Source of the DNA: Solenopsis invicta
Lineage: Eukaryota > Arthropoda > Insecta > Hymenoptera > Formicidae
Direction: 5' to 3'
DNA: 64,000 nt
Assembly (NCBI RefSeq): GCF_016802725.1
Contig: NC_052672.1
Location: forward strand, 5,267,249 to 5,331,248
Shown here one piece after another: positions 1 to 13,462 of this stretch; the stretch's first letter is position 1, and the number at the start of each line of letters is the position of its first letter. The notes under the pieces are model-generated. The model was not told the DNA's origin. It saw only the letters and a list, made by a program, of their open reading frames with translations, and made no database searches. Both the position numbers and the translations under genes were made by a program.

Positions 1-78
1 GAATTGAACCCTTTCTTTACTTTGTACATTTTTTTATTAATATACACGTGAATCTATCCGACGTTGTTTTCTACCTGA

Positions 79-480
79 AGATATTAAAGAAAATGTGAAA
101 AATTCATGAAACATCTGTTAACATTGTAGTTGAAGATTTCATAGTTATTGTCGAGTCTCGCGGAGAAATGTACCGGTTTACGCTGCTTAACGATTTTTTA
201 TTTCAAACTGCACTACGAGGAAAATTATGAAAGAGAAAAATCAAAGCAGTTTTAAAAAGCTGCAAACGTATAAAATGATCTAATATTATCAATATTATAC
301 TCATTATTGTTTAAACTCTATACAGTTTGCAAAAGAAAGTCGTGCAAATTTTATTTTTGTTCAAAAATTCGTTATGTGGAAAAGAGCCACGAATGTATGA
401 ACTGAAGTAAGCAGCAGATCACTTTTTCATCAGTTTTAATACAATGTTTAATTACCGAGACATAAGAAAGTGTCGCTTTA
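79..480 (+). repeat. Direct duplication, copy 1 (about 400 bp)
   Basis: Closely resembles 6042-6478 in the same orientation. Shared blocks include ATATTAAAGAAAATGTG, TACCGGTTTACGCTGC and GATCTAATATTATCAAT, in the same order and with similar spacing. No transposon ends or coding capacity are recognised. It may be an interspersed repeat or a local duplication. Confidence 0.8.
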
Positions 481-1368
481 GACGACTTTCGTCTACATCC
501 TCTTCCCGAATCACATATTCGAGTCCCATACGAAATTCCGCGCGGCTCTTGCTCAATTGCTCCCGCGAAAAAAGTTTCCATTGACGACCGGTATGAATCG
601 GCCTTACGTCCGGCACGTCCGTCGATTGCGTTATTAGCGCACTTTCGTTTTTCTTCCGCGCGTAAAAGAAACGCGCGCGGCGCACTTTATTAGTCACGGC
701 GTCGAGCATTAAAAAGTCGCGATGAATCTACGCGCAGATGTAGGCCGCCGCGCCGTCCCGTCCCGTTCGTTCGTCCGTTCGTCCGTCCATCCGACTGCAT
801 GCATGCACGGTCATCGGACCTGCACCGACGAATTTCCGTTAAATTTGCGTCAGACTCGGTCATGCGCCTTGGCCTACACTCGCATTTTGTGATTTCGAAA
901 GCGACGGTTTCTTTCCTCGATGGTTGTGGCATCCGCTACGTATACTAAACAGATACCGCCAAGATCCACGGCGAAAGATTAGTTATTTATCTAATTGCGT
1001 GTGCAGCCCGCCATTTTTATTTCGCATCCTCCGTACGTCGTCCGAGAGAAGATAAACAGCCCCGTGTTACAAAGTGCCGCGGCACAGGCGCGAACGACGC
1101 CGTTTTCTCGACGGAAGCGAGCGTATTTAGCGCGGGGGGTTTAAAAGCGAGCGTTTTTACTCCTCGCTTTTTGAAATACTGAAACGTGTTTATCGGCACT
1201 TAGCGGACGTGGCGGTCACGCGACTTCTGCATCGTCGCGAAACGGCCACTCGCATGACTAGCGGTTAGTAGAATGTTTTCAGTTAAAGAGATTAAACGAA
1301 AGAGATTAAAGTACCGCCGATTCACGGTGGATTATGATGTAATTACGTCTTGATTTTTACCTTAAGAC

Positions 1369-1389
1369 GAGAGAGAGAGAGAGAGAGAG
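1369..1389. repeat. (GA)n microsatellite
   Basis: About ten GA units, uninterrupted. Confidence 0.95.
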
Positions 1390-2431
1390 CACAGACTTTA
1401 ACTTGGGTAGCTAACGCGAATCGTCGAAGTGACGCCGCGCCGTCGCGTTTGCTTTCGCGAATCGCTTTGTGTTCACGCGTATCTCAGTTATCTTTTTTTT
1501 GGTACTGGAGGTGGAAATCTTTTAAAAGATCGCAGGGGAACCAATCCCTGGTAGTGTGGGATTTAGCCGCGGGAAGTGCAATATCGCTGCCTACCCATTA
1601 AAAGCATTTCTCTTCCCCAACTTCACCTCGGAGAAACGACTCTGAGATGTTGACAGAACATCGCAATCACGTGCCATCTTGGTTATCTGAAATGTTGAAT
1701 TTGTGCGAGACGAAAAAGTGTAATAATTATTCCGGTAGACCGGAGCTCGTTGGCACGAGACGCAAGTTGGCATTTTGCGTTCCGTTTATGTATTTATGAC
1801 GAAAGAAACAATGGAAAAGTTATCTCAAAGTTAAAACACAAGTACTATTTCCAAAGTTATATTTAAACAGTATTTACAACAGAAAAAATAAAAATCTAAT
1901 TCAAGAAATAAGTATTTGCGATTTGTTTTCTTTTTATTTTTATTACGTCTTCATTAGTTTAATATGGAGTTTGTCGGCAACTTACATCGTGATATGTGCC
2001 AATTCACTCCGCTATCGGGACAAGCTGACTACAAGCATGTTCGTATTTCACTTGTTGCAAAGAACTAGTTGTTAAAAAATGTCGAATGCCGAAATTGTGG
2101 AAACTGTGCCAACGAGTCCCTATAATGCGGTGTATATTTGAACCCTCTCGACGCATACCTTCGATGTTTCCACACGACAGTGTGCGTTCCTATCGTGATT
2201 ACGTATCCGTCTCGTGCGTAAAGAAGAAATAAATTCTCGTAAAGAAATCCGCGCCAAACGTCGTCGTCGTCGCCGCCTTGTCTTGGTAGTTCGCCAACGG
2301 GGTTAGTGGGATTTGAGATTTTCGATAGCTCCATCCTACGTCTCTACCGTCGTCTTAACTCTCGCGTGTACGCACGTACGCACGCACGCACGCGTAAGTC
2401 TGTCGAGGAATGCACGCACGCGAGCGACACG

Positions 2432-2471
2432 GAGGTATATTATCCGCGTATGAGGTATATTATCCGCGTAT
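2432..2471 (+). repeat. 20-bp perfect tandem duplication
   Basis: The unit GAGGTATATTATCCGCGTAT occurs twice head to tail without a mismatch. Confidence 0.97.
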
Positions 2472-3274
2472 CTTTGAATCTTGCAACTCTCTGACGCTTC
2501 CATTACCTCGACATGAAGAATTTAGTAGAGAATTCTGATACTGAAATGTAATCGTTACATTTGAGTGGATACATAGTTTTTGGTGCTAAACTATTCATTG
2601 ATGAGTAACAAAAATCGATTTCTTTTGTTTTAAAATTTTATACACTAAAAGAAAAAAAAGTTTGCAATTACCACAATTTGACTATAAGTTATTTTCGGTG
2701 CTATATTTTACTAGCTATATTTATAGCTGCTTTAATCATGCTATTTATAGTTTTTAGTTATTATTACTATGCATATAGTGTATGTAAGCGAATATTGAAA
2801 AAAATAGTGGTATTCACTATATTTGCATTTATTACTTAGAAATGTTAATTTTATTTTTGCCATCATTATTTTGATATTTTACTATATTAATATTTGAAAT
2901 CATAATTTTTGGTAAAATTTTTTTATAGTTGGTACAACTATAAAGATATTATTATTATTATTATTAATATTATAGTAATAATAACTAAAAAATGGCGCTC
3001 TAATCATAATTATTTTATTATGCAATTACAATCACAAATATAAAAGACTTTTTTTTAATGTAGATGACTTTTTATAGATTTTTGGCTACTAAACACATAT
3101 CTGGATATACATAGAATATTTTTATCATGTTAGGATGAGGAATTCTGACATAAAAATTACAAGAAAAACATATAATTTTGATATTTTTGGATAGTTAATA
3201 ATTTTGAACTGAAATATGTTCTCATAAAGTTTGAAACAAAACATTTAAACTATTGCTATAAAATAAAAAATAAA

Positions 3275-3276
<2 letters not shown>

Positions 3277-3353
<77 letters not shown>
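3277..3353. repeat. (CA)n microsatellite, 77 bp
   Basis: Uninterrupted AC dinucleotides for 77 bases within AT-rich DNA; the longest simple repeat in the window. Confidence 0.98.
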
Positions 3354-3355
<2 letters not shown>

Positions 3356-3481
3356 GAATTTTAAGGTTATATCTAATCTCACTTAAGTTGACCTTACTTA
3401 ATTTATGAACCTGTTTAAAAGCGCATTTAATTTTAAAAGATAAACTTTCACGAAATGTGATAGCTTTATGTTTTTCAGGCT

Positions 3482-3640
3482 AAATACAAATCAAAACTCA
3501 AATTAAAAAAATTCAAAATGGCGAATTTAATATAGCGGACAACGTTTTGTAAAATTAAATTTTTTTAATTGGAACGTGTGTAATTAGCCAGTTTGACTTT
3601 TTAGAATTTGAATTTAGATTTGAATTGTATTTTTTATATT
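3482..3640. repeat. Weak inverted repeat
   Basis: The left arm near 3482-3520 (AATACAAATCAAAACTCAAA) resembles the reverse complement of about 3595-3640. The arms are AT-rich and imperfect, so this may be a small MITE remnant or chance similarity. Confidence 0.35.
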
Positions 3641-6041
3641 TAAATAATTTATTTTACATCTTCGGAAGTTTGTAGCACATCTCGTTATCAGTCTGGAGTT
3701 ATCAATGATCGAAAAATGCCAAAATTGCCAAAATTTTGGCAACTTTCATAACAGATTTCTCAAAATCCTGACACATGATAAAGACGTCCAGATTCGCGTT
3801 TAGCAGCCAAAAATCACTTGTCAAATCTTGCGACAAAATCCGTGTTACGCGGTGTTATCGTCGAAATCACTTTGACGAATATATTCATCTCTTTCTCCGT
3901 TACAATCTAATCGAAAGATATCGCGAAGAACACACTGCAACGATAACGCGTTATCGTGGCGTTACTATCACAACGAGATTGCCGAGATTGCCGAGATTGC
4001 GATTATACTCGGCGTGTGCGGACGACAAACGAAAAACTACAAACGAGTTTTCTCCGTCCCCTTTCGTCTCGCTGTGACGTAATTTCGGTGGGTGTTAATT
4101 TATGCCAACCACAGGTCCGCGCGCACAAGGCCGTTCGAAATCGTGCGTCTCCATTCGGCTCTCCTCGCTCCCGAGAGAGTTCGAAATTGGGCTCGTATCT
4201 TTGTGTGAGATTAACGGTCCGTTCGTGTGATAAATCAGGCGCATTGTTCGACCGTGTCCGGCCATATTCGGCAGACAACAACGACGACGACGACGACGAC
4301 GACGACGGTGCGTCCACAAATTGGCCTTACGCAACCACGCCGATTGTTTAACCCCTAAAATGCGTCCCGTTGCCAATTGGCAGGCCTTGGTCGCAGCCTT
4401 GCCGGTCGCAGCGATTCGATAACTCGGCGCAAATCGAGGAAATCGTATTTGCCAACGAGAATTAGCGACATTGTCGATCTGTCATGCCTCTGTCCGCACT
4501 CGCGTCCAACATTTCATTACATATTTGCGGTATCGACGATGGTAATAACACGTTGCGCGACTTAAACGGCGAAACTTGATAGCCTTGAACAAAATTCCCT
4601 TGTAATTCGTGCGAGGGGGAGTGGGAGTAATTGAAAGAACGCGTTCAATCTAAATGTTAATCTGAATATCAATCATATTGAATTAGGATCAAGTCAAGTA
4701 CAACGCTTATTCTTTCACTTTGCGCACGAAACTCCGATCCGTTTCTTTTTTTTTCTCGTTAGAGAAATATTCATGTTTCTTTACATCTCCGGGAATAATT
4801 TATACACGGGCGATAAATTTTTGATCTGCGCCAGCGGCGAGGAAGGAATTGATTATACTAGCACTGTCGTCGGCGCGAGCTTAATTTTTCCTTTCATTTT
4901 ATTACGTCAGCGGGAATGTTGTCGATGCGAATGATGCAACGTCTCAAAGTTCAGCAATTCGCGCAATTCGATAAATATTTATAGCGCCCGCCGCACGTAG
5001 CGCAAGTTTGCATTCCGTTAAATTTATGTTACGCGAAATGTTGCACGCGATATGTGACACTCGGATTGTGATGCCAATTTGAGGCAGTACTTCCTGTTTC
5101 GCGTTGCCAGATCACCGCGACGCGTGAAAAATGTAGCGACATCGGCAGGTATAGTCTCGTAACCGAGAGTGAATAGCCGCCTCCTCGCATTCCTGAGAAT
5201 TTGCACTACGAGTTATTTGGTTGTTGGCCGGTTATTCGTCGGTTTGTCGCCAATATTATCGGGGCCAATTTACTTCGGTCCTCCCGGTGCACAGCAGCCA
5301 GACTCACTTTTCTCGCCTCATTTCTTCGCGTTCCACGCGATCGAAGTCAGTCACCTCGATCACTGGCTGCGCCAATTGGCAACCAACCTGAGCACAACAA
5401 AGAGTTGGGTTTGTATACGGATCACGTAGCGCCAGGAAGGACGACGAGAAAGAGAAGGAGAGAGAAGTCCGCGAGATCGTTTGAAGATCTTCACGTGGTG
5501 ACTTTTCGTACCGTTACTTTCGAGGTTGCTTGCGTTACGCGTACGTACCTATGAAAGTTCAAGTACGCCTTCGTTCGTAAGAAACGTTCTGGAAGACCGG
5601 TATAATAAAATGCGGGAGCGTGACGGTGCGGCGCGGCGGCGCGATCGTGTACGCAGAGAGAGGAAAGTCACCAGTACTGGTATCCTACTTTGTTTTCGAG
5701 TAATATTTCTTAAACGAAAGCTAAAAATAAAATTTTAAAAGTATGAATGCAAACTAGGAAGTGTCTTCTATCGGATGGTATATAGCAGTTTTTATAATAC
5801 TGTTTCGTATTTTGTATTAATTAATGTTTTTGTAACATAATCCAAAAGGAGCGTCTGACAGATTGAGCCCCAAAACTGGCACTGATGACAAAATTTAGAC
5901 ACAACTCCGAAGTGAAAGAATTAACTATGAAATAAATTAATAAACAAGTAATAAAATATGCTTTTATGTGCAACAAAGTTTATAAATGTAAAAGCTAAAA
6001 TTAAATCTCCTAATTTATATGGTTTTTAAGGTATTGTCCTA

Positions 6042-6478
6042 AAATATTAAAGAAAATGTGAACAAATTCATGAAACATATGTCAATGTTGAAGATTTTGT
6101 ACTTAGTGTCTTTTCTAACGAACAGGTGTAGGTATACCGGTTTACGCTGCACAGCGATTTTGTGTTCTAAACCGCATTACGAGGAAAATTTGAAAGAAAA
6201 GAATATAAGCAAGATAGTTTTAGAAAACTACACAAACGTGCAAACTGATCTAATATTATCAATAATTATATATTCATTATTGTTTAAACTATGCAAGAGA
6301 AAATTGTGCAGAATTCAAGAATTTGTTTTTAGATTTTTAGATTTTATACAGAAAAACCTACTGAGCTATTAATCATGGGTTTTTATTTCTTTAATCTCTT
6401 ATCTCGCAGATTATATTTTTATCAGTATTCATACAGTGCAATGTTCAGTTTCCGAGAAATAAGGGGGTGACGCTATAG
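6042..6478 (+). repeat. Direct duplication, copy 2 (about 430 bp)
   Basis: Second copy of the block at 79-480, about 6 kb downstream. A 104-codon open frame (6058-6372) runs through it, but the other copy is frame-shifted and interrupted at the same place, so coding is unlikely. Confidence 0.8.
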
Positions 6479-8068
6479 AATAATCGTGCCAATATTTGTG
6501 ACTTTCCTCTACACCTATACGTCGGCAAGAATTAGTAAAAAAAATATCTTTATGTTAACGCGATTTAACGAGATCAGACAATTTCGCTCGTGCGCGAGTG
6601 GCTGTCCGGTTGTGACAAGTTGCAAATTCGCGCGTCGCGAAATCGGGAGATTCCCCGTCTCGCGGGTCCTCGCTCACGGCTCTGGAATCGCGGAGGATCA
6701 TGCAAACGGGAATAGCCGGGACGCCTCTTTCAGGTTATAAGCTGCTAGAGGTAATTCTGTGCGTACATACCTCGATGATTCGAGACGCGCGCGCGCGCGC
6801 GCGTGACTCACGCGTAGCTTGATTTGGTTTTCACGCGCGGGGAGGACCACGCGGCGCGCCTCCTCGATTTAACGTAACATCTTCCTTGGCTAATCGTGAT
6901 TCATCGGTACCGTTCCGTTGCGCGCGTGACGACATTTATGGACATTCCTAATGGGCACCTTTTAGTTTTCACAGTTGGATATTAATCGAGAGATCGAGAG
7001 GGCGGAAAGGGAGGGGGAGGAGACAGAGAAACGGCGAAACGTTGATTACACCGCCGCGACGCGTACTTGGATGCAACGTCCTACACGCTCCGAGATAAAA
7101 GAACGAACGGCGCTATAAATATCTACAGGCGTAATATTTTCTTTCATCCGTCCCTCCCCCCGAGAGTCAACGCAGAGCGAACGTTGCTCATCTCCGTTTC
7201 GAGACGCGTACTTGGACGCACAAGTTATTCATTACGAAGCGCCGGGCGACATTCGCGGTCCGGAAGAACCGGATCGAAAGAGACGGCCTGTTCGTTCTTT
7301 TGGTAGTTGATACTCGCTTTTCGGCATTCGCGGGCCCCGTCCCAAACGATGCGCCATCGATTTTTGCTCTTTGCGAACCGGGTCAGCAAACTGTGGCGAC
7401 CGCCGAAGGACGTCGAGGGTGTTCTCTCGTTCCTCCTTCCCCCTTTACCACCTCCTCATCTTCCTCGTCCACGTGCCCTTTTTTTTTCTTCTTCGCGCGC
7501 ACAGGATTTGGAAGTCGATGTCCGCTCGCTCGTCCGTGAGCGGCATTAATCTCGAGGGCGATAAAAACGTCCGATTATTGGCATTCGCTTGGCGTTTCCG
7601 CGCCTAAATCGGGAGAGCCGACTACAATCTCCGACGACATTAAAATAACGACTGCGAGCACGATCGACTTGCTTTTGTAATTTGAATTTCTCCGCCGCTA
7701 TCGTCGATTCGTTTAACCACTTAACGATCGTCTTTTTAACGTGGCGGCTACACGAGAATAATTCCCGAACGATCGTTCGCGTACCTACTGCTCGCTCTAA
7801 ACAGACTCATTCCTCGTAACTTTATGAAGCGTTAAGAAATAATTGTAATTCAGTATCGCAGAATCGTTTTCCAAGGCCATTTGTTTTACTTTTATCTTTT
7901 ATACTTGGTTCATATTTTTGTATGAGTCTCCGTGAAATAAAAGAATGAATAATATAATATAAATCAAACTTGATGGACCCTCTATTATGAAATTAATAAA
8001 AACACCTGAGAACGGAAGGCTATAGAAAATCGCGCATCAAAAACTGTAGTTATTATGTGATTTTTCTG

Positions 8069-8273
8069 TAACAATTAATATCTCATTGATGAAAATTGCA
8101 GAGATTTATAATTTGCGAGCGTATTGGTTCTGGTTTGAACCATTCTGAGCGCAATTAAATTATAATTAAGCTAGTGTAATTTCAGAGTTTCACACGTCGA
8201 TAAATCTTCGTTTTCTAGGAACATTCCTCTGTAGACTCTGTAATGCATTTCATCAATGAAGTATTAATTGTTA
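8069..8273. repeat. Inverted repeat with arms of about 35 bp
   Basis: The arm TAACAATTAATATCTCATTG at the left matches the reverse complement of 8236-8273 with few mismatches (shared core TCATTGATGAAA). The blocks TATAGAAAATCGCGCATCAA near 8022 and its near copy near 8291 lie outside the arms as direct repeats. Probably a small MITE remnant. Confidence 0.55.
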
Positions 8274-10636
8274 ATTATAATAAATATTATAGAAAATCAC
8301 GCATCAATAATTGCGATTGAATTCTGTAGCCTAGCCCTTTGTTTTCATATGTTTTTGTTAATTTTGTTGAAATAAATTTGAAAGACAGTAGGAGAATGAG
8401 GAAGTTCTTCCTAGTTAGGAAAATGACAGAATTATTTTTTAGATTTTACGGGAAAAGTCTGCTATTTATAACTCGTATGTAAACATAATCTATGAATATA
8501 AATTTAGGACTTCCTGTTTAAAATAAAGGTAAAAGATAGCAGTAAAAAAACAACCAGTATATAGAGTATTAAGAAACTGGTATACCTTGTTTATTTTCTG
8601 TATAATGATTTCATCGATGGTTTCGCTTGTTTTATTTGCGCCTATTAGGTCGAGATTTTGAGAAGCACCGATCGGACCAGATCATATTTCAAACATCGAC
8701 AGCAGGAAGTCGCCAATCGACCGGGCGAAGATAAACGATTGTCGGATCGACGACGCAGCGGGCCGGCCGAAACCAATCTCGATGTCCGCATTCGTGACTC
8801 CTCGCGATTTCTGACTTGTTAGTGGCGCGAAGCAATTAACTGATCCATTCTCGCGAATGCAAATTTCTTTAATAGTTTCGTGACGATTTTGACAATTCGA
8901 TTAAGCGGTCACGGCACATGCGTTTTGCGTGAAAAATTGATTGCCTTAAAATAATTAAAATGTTACGACGCTACTTGCGATAAGTAAAAAAGCCTAACGA
9001 ACACTCTAACCAGTTTAAGATACTTCATGTCAAAGTAGACATACCACGAAATTATATACCTAACAGTAAAGAAATAAATGCTTATTTCCTATGGAAAATT
9101 TGCATTTTTTTTCAATGCGAATGATTAACGCTGTACACAACACGAACAATGCTATAATACAGCGAAAAGTAACGTATGAATATTTATTTTTGATTTTCTC
9201 GTATAATATCAAACGTATATGTATAACATGGCTTTGTAATCATTTACGTATTAAGGCATAGTTTTCGTTTGAATGCCTGCGAATGAAAAGGCAACTCCAA
9301 ATATAGCCGCTGTGATTTTCTGAGAGAGAATTCGATTCCTCGAAATCGAGAGTGCGTGCGACAGACGCGATCGGAAACGTGGGAAACAAGGAATTTCATG
9401 GGGTGTGCTTATCGGCGATTCTCGAGAAGAGCACGTAACGAAATAATGCGCATCGGCACGCGACGATAAGGCACGAGTCGTTACGGGCGCGCAAGCGAAT
9501 GCGAATTCGCGATACCTTTATTTGCGCCAGACTTCGGAATGCGTCAAGAATAAAAGGACCGATGCGAGAGCCAACTCGCTCTTTCCACATTTGTATGCCG
9601 GGTATTTATATATAAAGAGTCGTATACAAATGAAAAGCAACGATTATGTATGTATCGCAAATAAAGGTAGATATGTATATCTAATAAAAGATCATGAAGT
9701 GTATAACACAATTAAAATCGTGAAAAAGTTGGCAACGGTTATAGTGGAGCTTATTGTTAGTGTACAAATAATAATTTCTCTGATTGCGAGTGATTTTATG
9801 GCTCCAGGTTCAATTGTTGACCGAGATAATAAATTCTTTGCAATTTTTCGGGGATGAGGGATTTTAAGGGTGTTTGTTATCATCGATATTATTAAATTGA
9901 TTATCGGTTTAATATTGTGATATTATTCTTCATTTTAAAAGCTTTCAAGATCGATAATAACGGTGTGCAGTTCAAAGAATAAAAAATGTATATAAAATCA
10001 CGGACAAATTTGAACACTAAGCTCCGCCGCGTTGGCCTTTTCCCGATTTCGAATCGTTACATGAAAAGAATTTTGTTTTATTTTTCTTTTTGGCAATTTA
10101 TAACGGTCTGCTTCGGAGAAGGGTACATTGCGGCAATATTTTGTACGTGTACACATATATTATTTTTTTTTCCAAAAGAAGTGAAATATCCTCCCGTGTC
10201 GTGGAAGAAATTCTCGAGCGTGGCATCGGGGTTCGCGCGCGAGCGAGTGAACGCTCTTAGGTGACTTGGGCTACCGCCGCGACGCGTTCACTCGGCGCGT
10301 TCTCACACGCGGGGGGATTTTTATCGGGTGGCCGAGCATAACTAAACTTTCACGCGAATCACCGGCGTAGTCGAGCCGAGTCTTGTCGAGCCGCGCGCGC
10401 GCGCGGCCTTTATCGTTCAGCGTGTGGAGCGAGCGAGTGCACAGCCGGCCTCCTTCGCTTCGAGCGCGAGCGAGGCACTACGTATGATATTTAACCTTCT
10501 CCGTGAACGCCCCGCGCTTGCAAAACAGGCCCGTTCTCGTTTCCTCCGGCTTCATTTTCCTCCTTTTCTCGTCTAAGATCCTTTGCTCGGTCATGCGCCG
10601 GGTGAACGACTCTCTCTCGAGCGCGCGCGCGAGCTA

Positions 10637-10659
10637 GCGAGCGAGCGAGCGAGCGAGCG
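10637..10659. repeat. (GAGC)n microsatellite
   Basis: Short run of GAGC tetranucleotides in GC-rich DNA. Confidence 0.85.
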
Positions 10660-11064
10660 CGGATCGGCGTTACGATCGAATTAGCCCTTTGTGTATCCCA
10701 AGTCGTATTATCCGGCTCGCGTAAAGAAGCACACCGTGCGATTTCTTGTCGCAATTTAGGACCCTACGCGAAGGAAATGTCTGTTTAATAACTCTTCGAT
10801 GCTACTTCCTGATCGCTAAAACTTACATGATTAATATCAGTTTAAAGCTCACAATTTCAATTAACACTTAATGCATCATCTTGGGACATTTGTTCTGCGC
10901 GTTACCATTGATTTTTGGAATACTGTTGTCGACTACAATTGTCGACTATAACTAGTTAGATATAACATTTGTATACAATTCCTTGTTTAATACACAACCA
11001 TACAAATTATTTTTTAATGATGTTAAAGTGTACGAAGTCACTTAATAATTTTTATATATCCGTA

Positions 11065-11330
11065 AAAGAGTTGGATTATTTAAAAAGAAATCTACCCAAT
11101 AAAATTTTTTTTTAATTTTTTAGAGAATGTAAAAAATGTTTTTTTAAAATTTAATTTTGTTTATTTTTTGTTCTTTAAATGTTAATTATAGTTAGAAACT
11201 CGATTTTTTAACTTTTTGACTAAATTTACAAAAATCTACGTAACGAGCACTTTAAGATTTTATGCACAATGAAATTGTTTCCTATAAAAAATGAATTGAA
11301 TAAAAAATGAGGTTACAAAAACTAGTCGAT
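11065..11330 (-). repeat. Interspersed repeat family R6, copy 1
   Basis: On the - strand this resembles the copies at 17075-17400 and 62535-62850. Shared words in order are ATTCCAT/ATTTCAT, a block like GAGATCTTGAAATGTTCGT, and near the end TTTTATTGGGTAGATTT, which is identical to the 17.3-kb copy. No terminal repeats or coding sequence are seen. Confidence 0.65.
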
Positions 11331-12290
11331 AATATATATAATATAATAGTCTGTTATGTCAATTAATAAATTTGATTGAAATCAATTAAATGGCGAATTT
11401 TGTTAATCATTAATGAACTGTGAAAAACGTATAAAACCCGAAAAAATCAAATAAATCCCAATAAAGCTCTGAAAATTCACTGGACTGATCTTTAAAAAAA
11501 ATTGGATCTTTAAATTTTGGTAAAAATGTGATGAAATTTAATGATAAACGCGACTCCTGGGTAGTAGGGGTTCGAAAAACAAAAATGTGTACTAAATACT
11601 AATTTTGTATCTGAAATTAATATTATATATTTACTTTAGGCGTAGGAGTGCGGTGCCTGGTGATAAAGTTGTTTAGCGATTATATCAATGTAAACACTTC
11701 AACATCGTTTCATCGTTTCACATTTCGCCGCTGCGCAAACAACGAGCTCTCTTCCAGGTGGTAGTTAAGACTAGCTGCATCATTTGCAAACCAAATAGAA
11801 CTGGGGTCAAGGAGCGGATGTTGAATTTCTCGGACGGAAGCTTATCTTACCGATGCCGCCCCTTGACGCGTACGATCTTACGGCTGCGTTAGCGGGATAG
11901 CGGAAAATTACTCTCCCGCAGCATCCGCTTTACGAGTATCGTATTTCATGGGGAGCGTTACGGAATGGAATGTTATATAATCGTCATGTAATCAGTGCCA
12001 ATATACAGATGGAAGGAAGGATGAAACAAAGGGGATTGTAGCGTAGCGCGCAGCGAGGATTACCTAAGATCAAACCGCGACTTTTCTATAGTTTCTCTAT
12101 TGCTTCTAACGATATCGCAATTTGGATGAATGGGAGAGAAAGAGAGTTCATGTATTTTCCGTCTAATTGACTCGGCTGAAATAACTCGAGAGTTGAAAAT
12201 AGCCGTTTCTGAAATACATTATGTTTCGATAGTTTTCTATGACTACTCGCGTAGTTAACGTGGATAGGACTCTACATAGGCCGTACATCT

Positions 12291-12291
<1 letters not shown>

Positions 12292-12347
<56 letters not shown>

Positions 12348-12361
12348 GCGCGCGCGCGCGC
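12292..12361. repeat. Compound (CA)n(CG)n microsatellite
   Basis: CA units to about 12333 pass directly into CG units to 12361. The alternating purine-pyrimidine tract could adopt Z-DNA; this is a property of the sequence class and was not shown here. Confidence 0.97.
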
Positions 12362-13429
12362 TTCGCAGCAGCCAGTTTCTCGTAGAGCGGGGAGGACTTT
12401 TATCATTTTTACCCGATCAGCCGCATTCCGCGGGCGAGCTCGAGCCGCTTCACACGGGGAGACTCCTTGCGGTCGGCGCAGCGGAACTTATCTCGTCGAC
12501 GTCGTCGCGGCCGGATAACCGCGAGTGTTACGACATCGCACACGTGATATTCCCACCCCGCGTTCGGGAGGGAGATATGACGAGCGATCGCTCGAGTGCA
12601 ATCAACGGCGCTAACGAGGTACGACCTTGGTTCCGCGTATCGCCGACTGATCGACGTCTAACGCGACCCGCGGGTAAGACGATTTCTCTCGTGCGTCAGT
12701 TGGATTTTTCCGCGCTTTAAACTCTCGCGATCTTTTTCGAGCGAAGCTCGTGCGAGTTGAAATGAGCTGGTTTTTTTTCAAAGCTTTTCGCGCGCGACAA
12801 GACGTTCGACGATAATTTTGCAGGTATCATCGGAGATTTCAAATCTTGCTTTAATTTTTCCTATTTGACTCTCTCGCGAGTCAAGGGTAAGACGTCTCGA
12901 AGAATGTTGAAGCTGTGGAATGCGGGCCCTGGCGATAGCGCGATATATAAGTCGAGTCGGAGATGTTGCCGCGGCGCGACCTCGGGACGAAGAAATCTCG
13001 GTGTTTACGGAAAGCTGCCTTTTCCTACGCGCGCGTGGAACTTGATCGCAAAGAGACGCACAAAGAGGCATCGCATCGGCGCGAGTCAAGGATTTCGCGA
13101 AAGCACGCGCACTCTCGTCGCGAAAGTTACGCTATGCAGATTCCACCTCGTGCGCGCGACCCTGAAGCGGTGCGCGGCATCCAAATGCCTGCTTAAGAGA
13201 GCTCGTCTTCTTCGTCGTGCCTTTGTTCGAGCGTGACATCCGTGAAGAATCGGAAGCTGGAAGGAGGGGTTTTAAGGCCAGGGGTCAAGCGAAGCGTGCG
13301 CCGCGCCGCGCCGCGCCGCATCGCGCCGCGTGGAAAACGAGCTTGCCTATAAAATTACCATTCCGGTGCCATTCGACGTTCCCCTAGCGACCCATCGTCG
13401 TCCACCTCATTCTCTTTCCCCTCGTAAGC

Positions 13430-13462
13430 GAGCGAGCGAGAGAGAGAGAGAGAGAGAGAGAG
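13430..13462. repeat. (GCGA)n(GA)n microsatellite
   Basis: GCGA units pass into GA dinucleotides. Confidence 0.95.

Larger units (their letters stand above)
481..6041. other. No gene recognised; mixed GC-rich and AT-rich DNA
   Basis: Short arginine-rich open frames only, none with a recognisable domain. It contains a GA run at 1369-1389, a 20-bp tandem duplication at 2432-2471, a long CA repeat at 3277-3353, an AT-rich block at about 2520-3770, and a GAC run near 4280-4306. Nothing else is seen. Confidence 0.6.
6479..11064. other. No gene recognised
   Basis: GC-rich from about 6.5 to 7.8 kb, AT-rich from 7.8 to 10.1 kb, then GC-rich again with a GAGC run at 10637-10659. Open frames are short and unrelated to known domains. 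A small inverted repeat lies at 8069-8273. Confidence 0.6.

Noticed and set aside
79..6478. LTR retrotransposon bounded by the 400-bp direct repeats
   Set aside because: No gag, protease or reverse transcriptase trace between them, and no TG...CA ends recognised.
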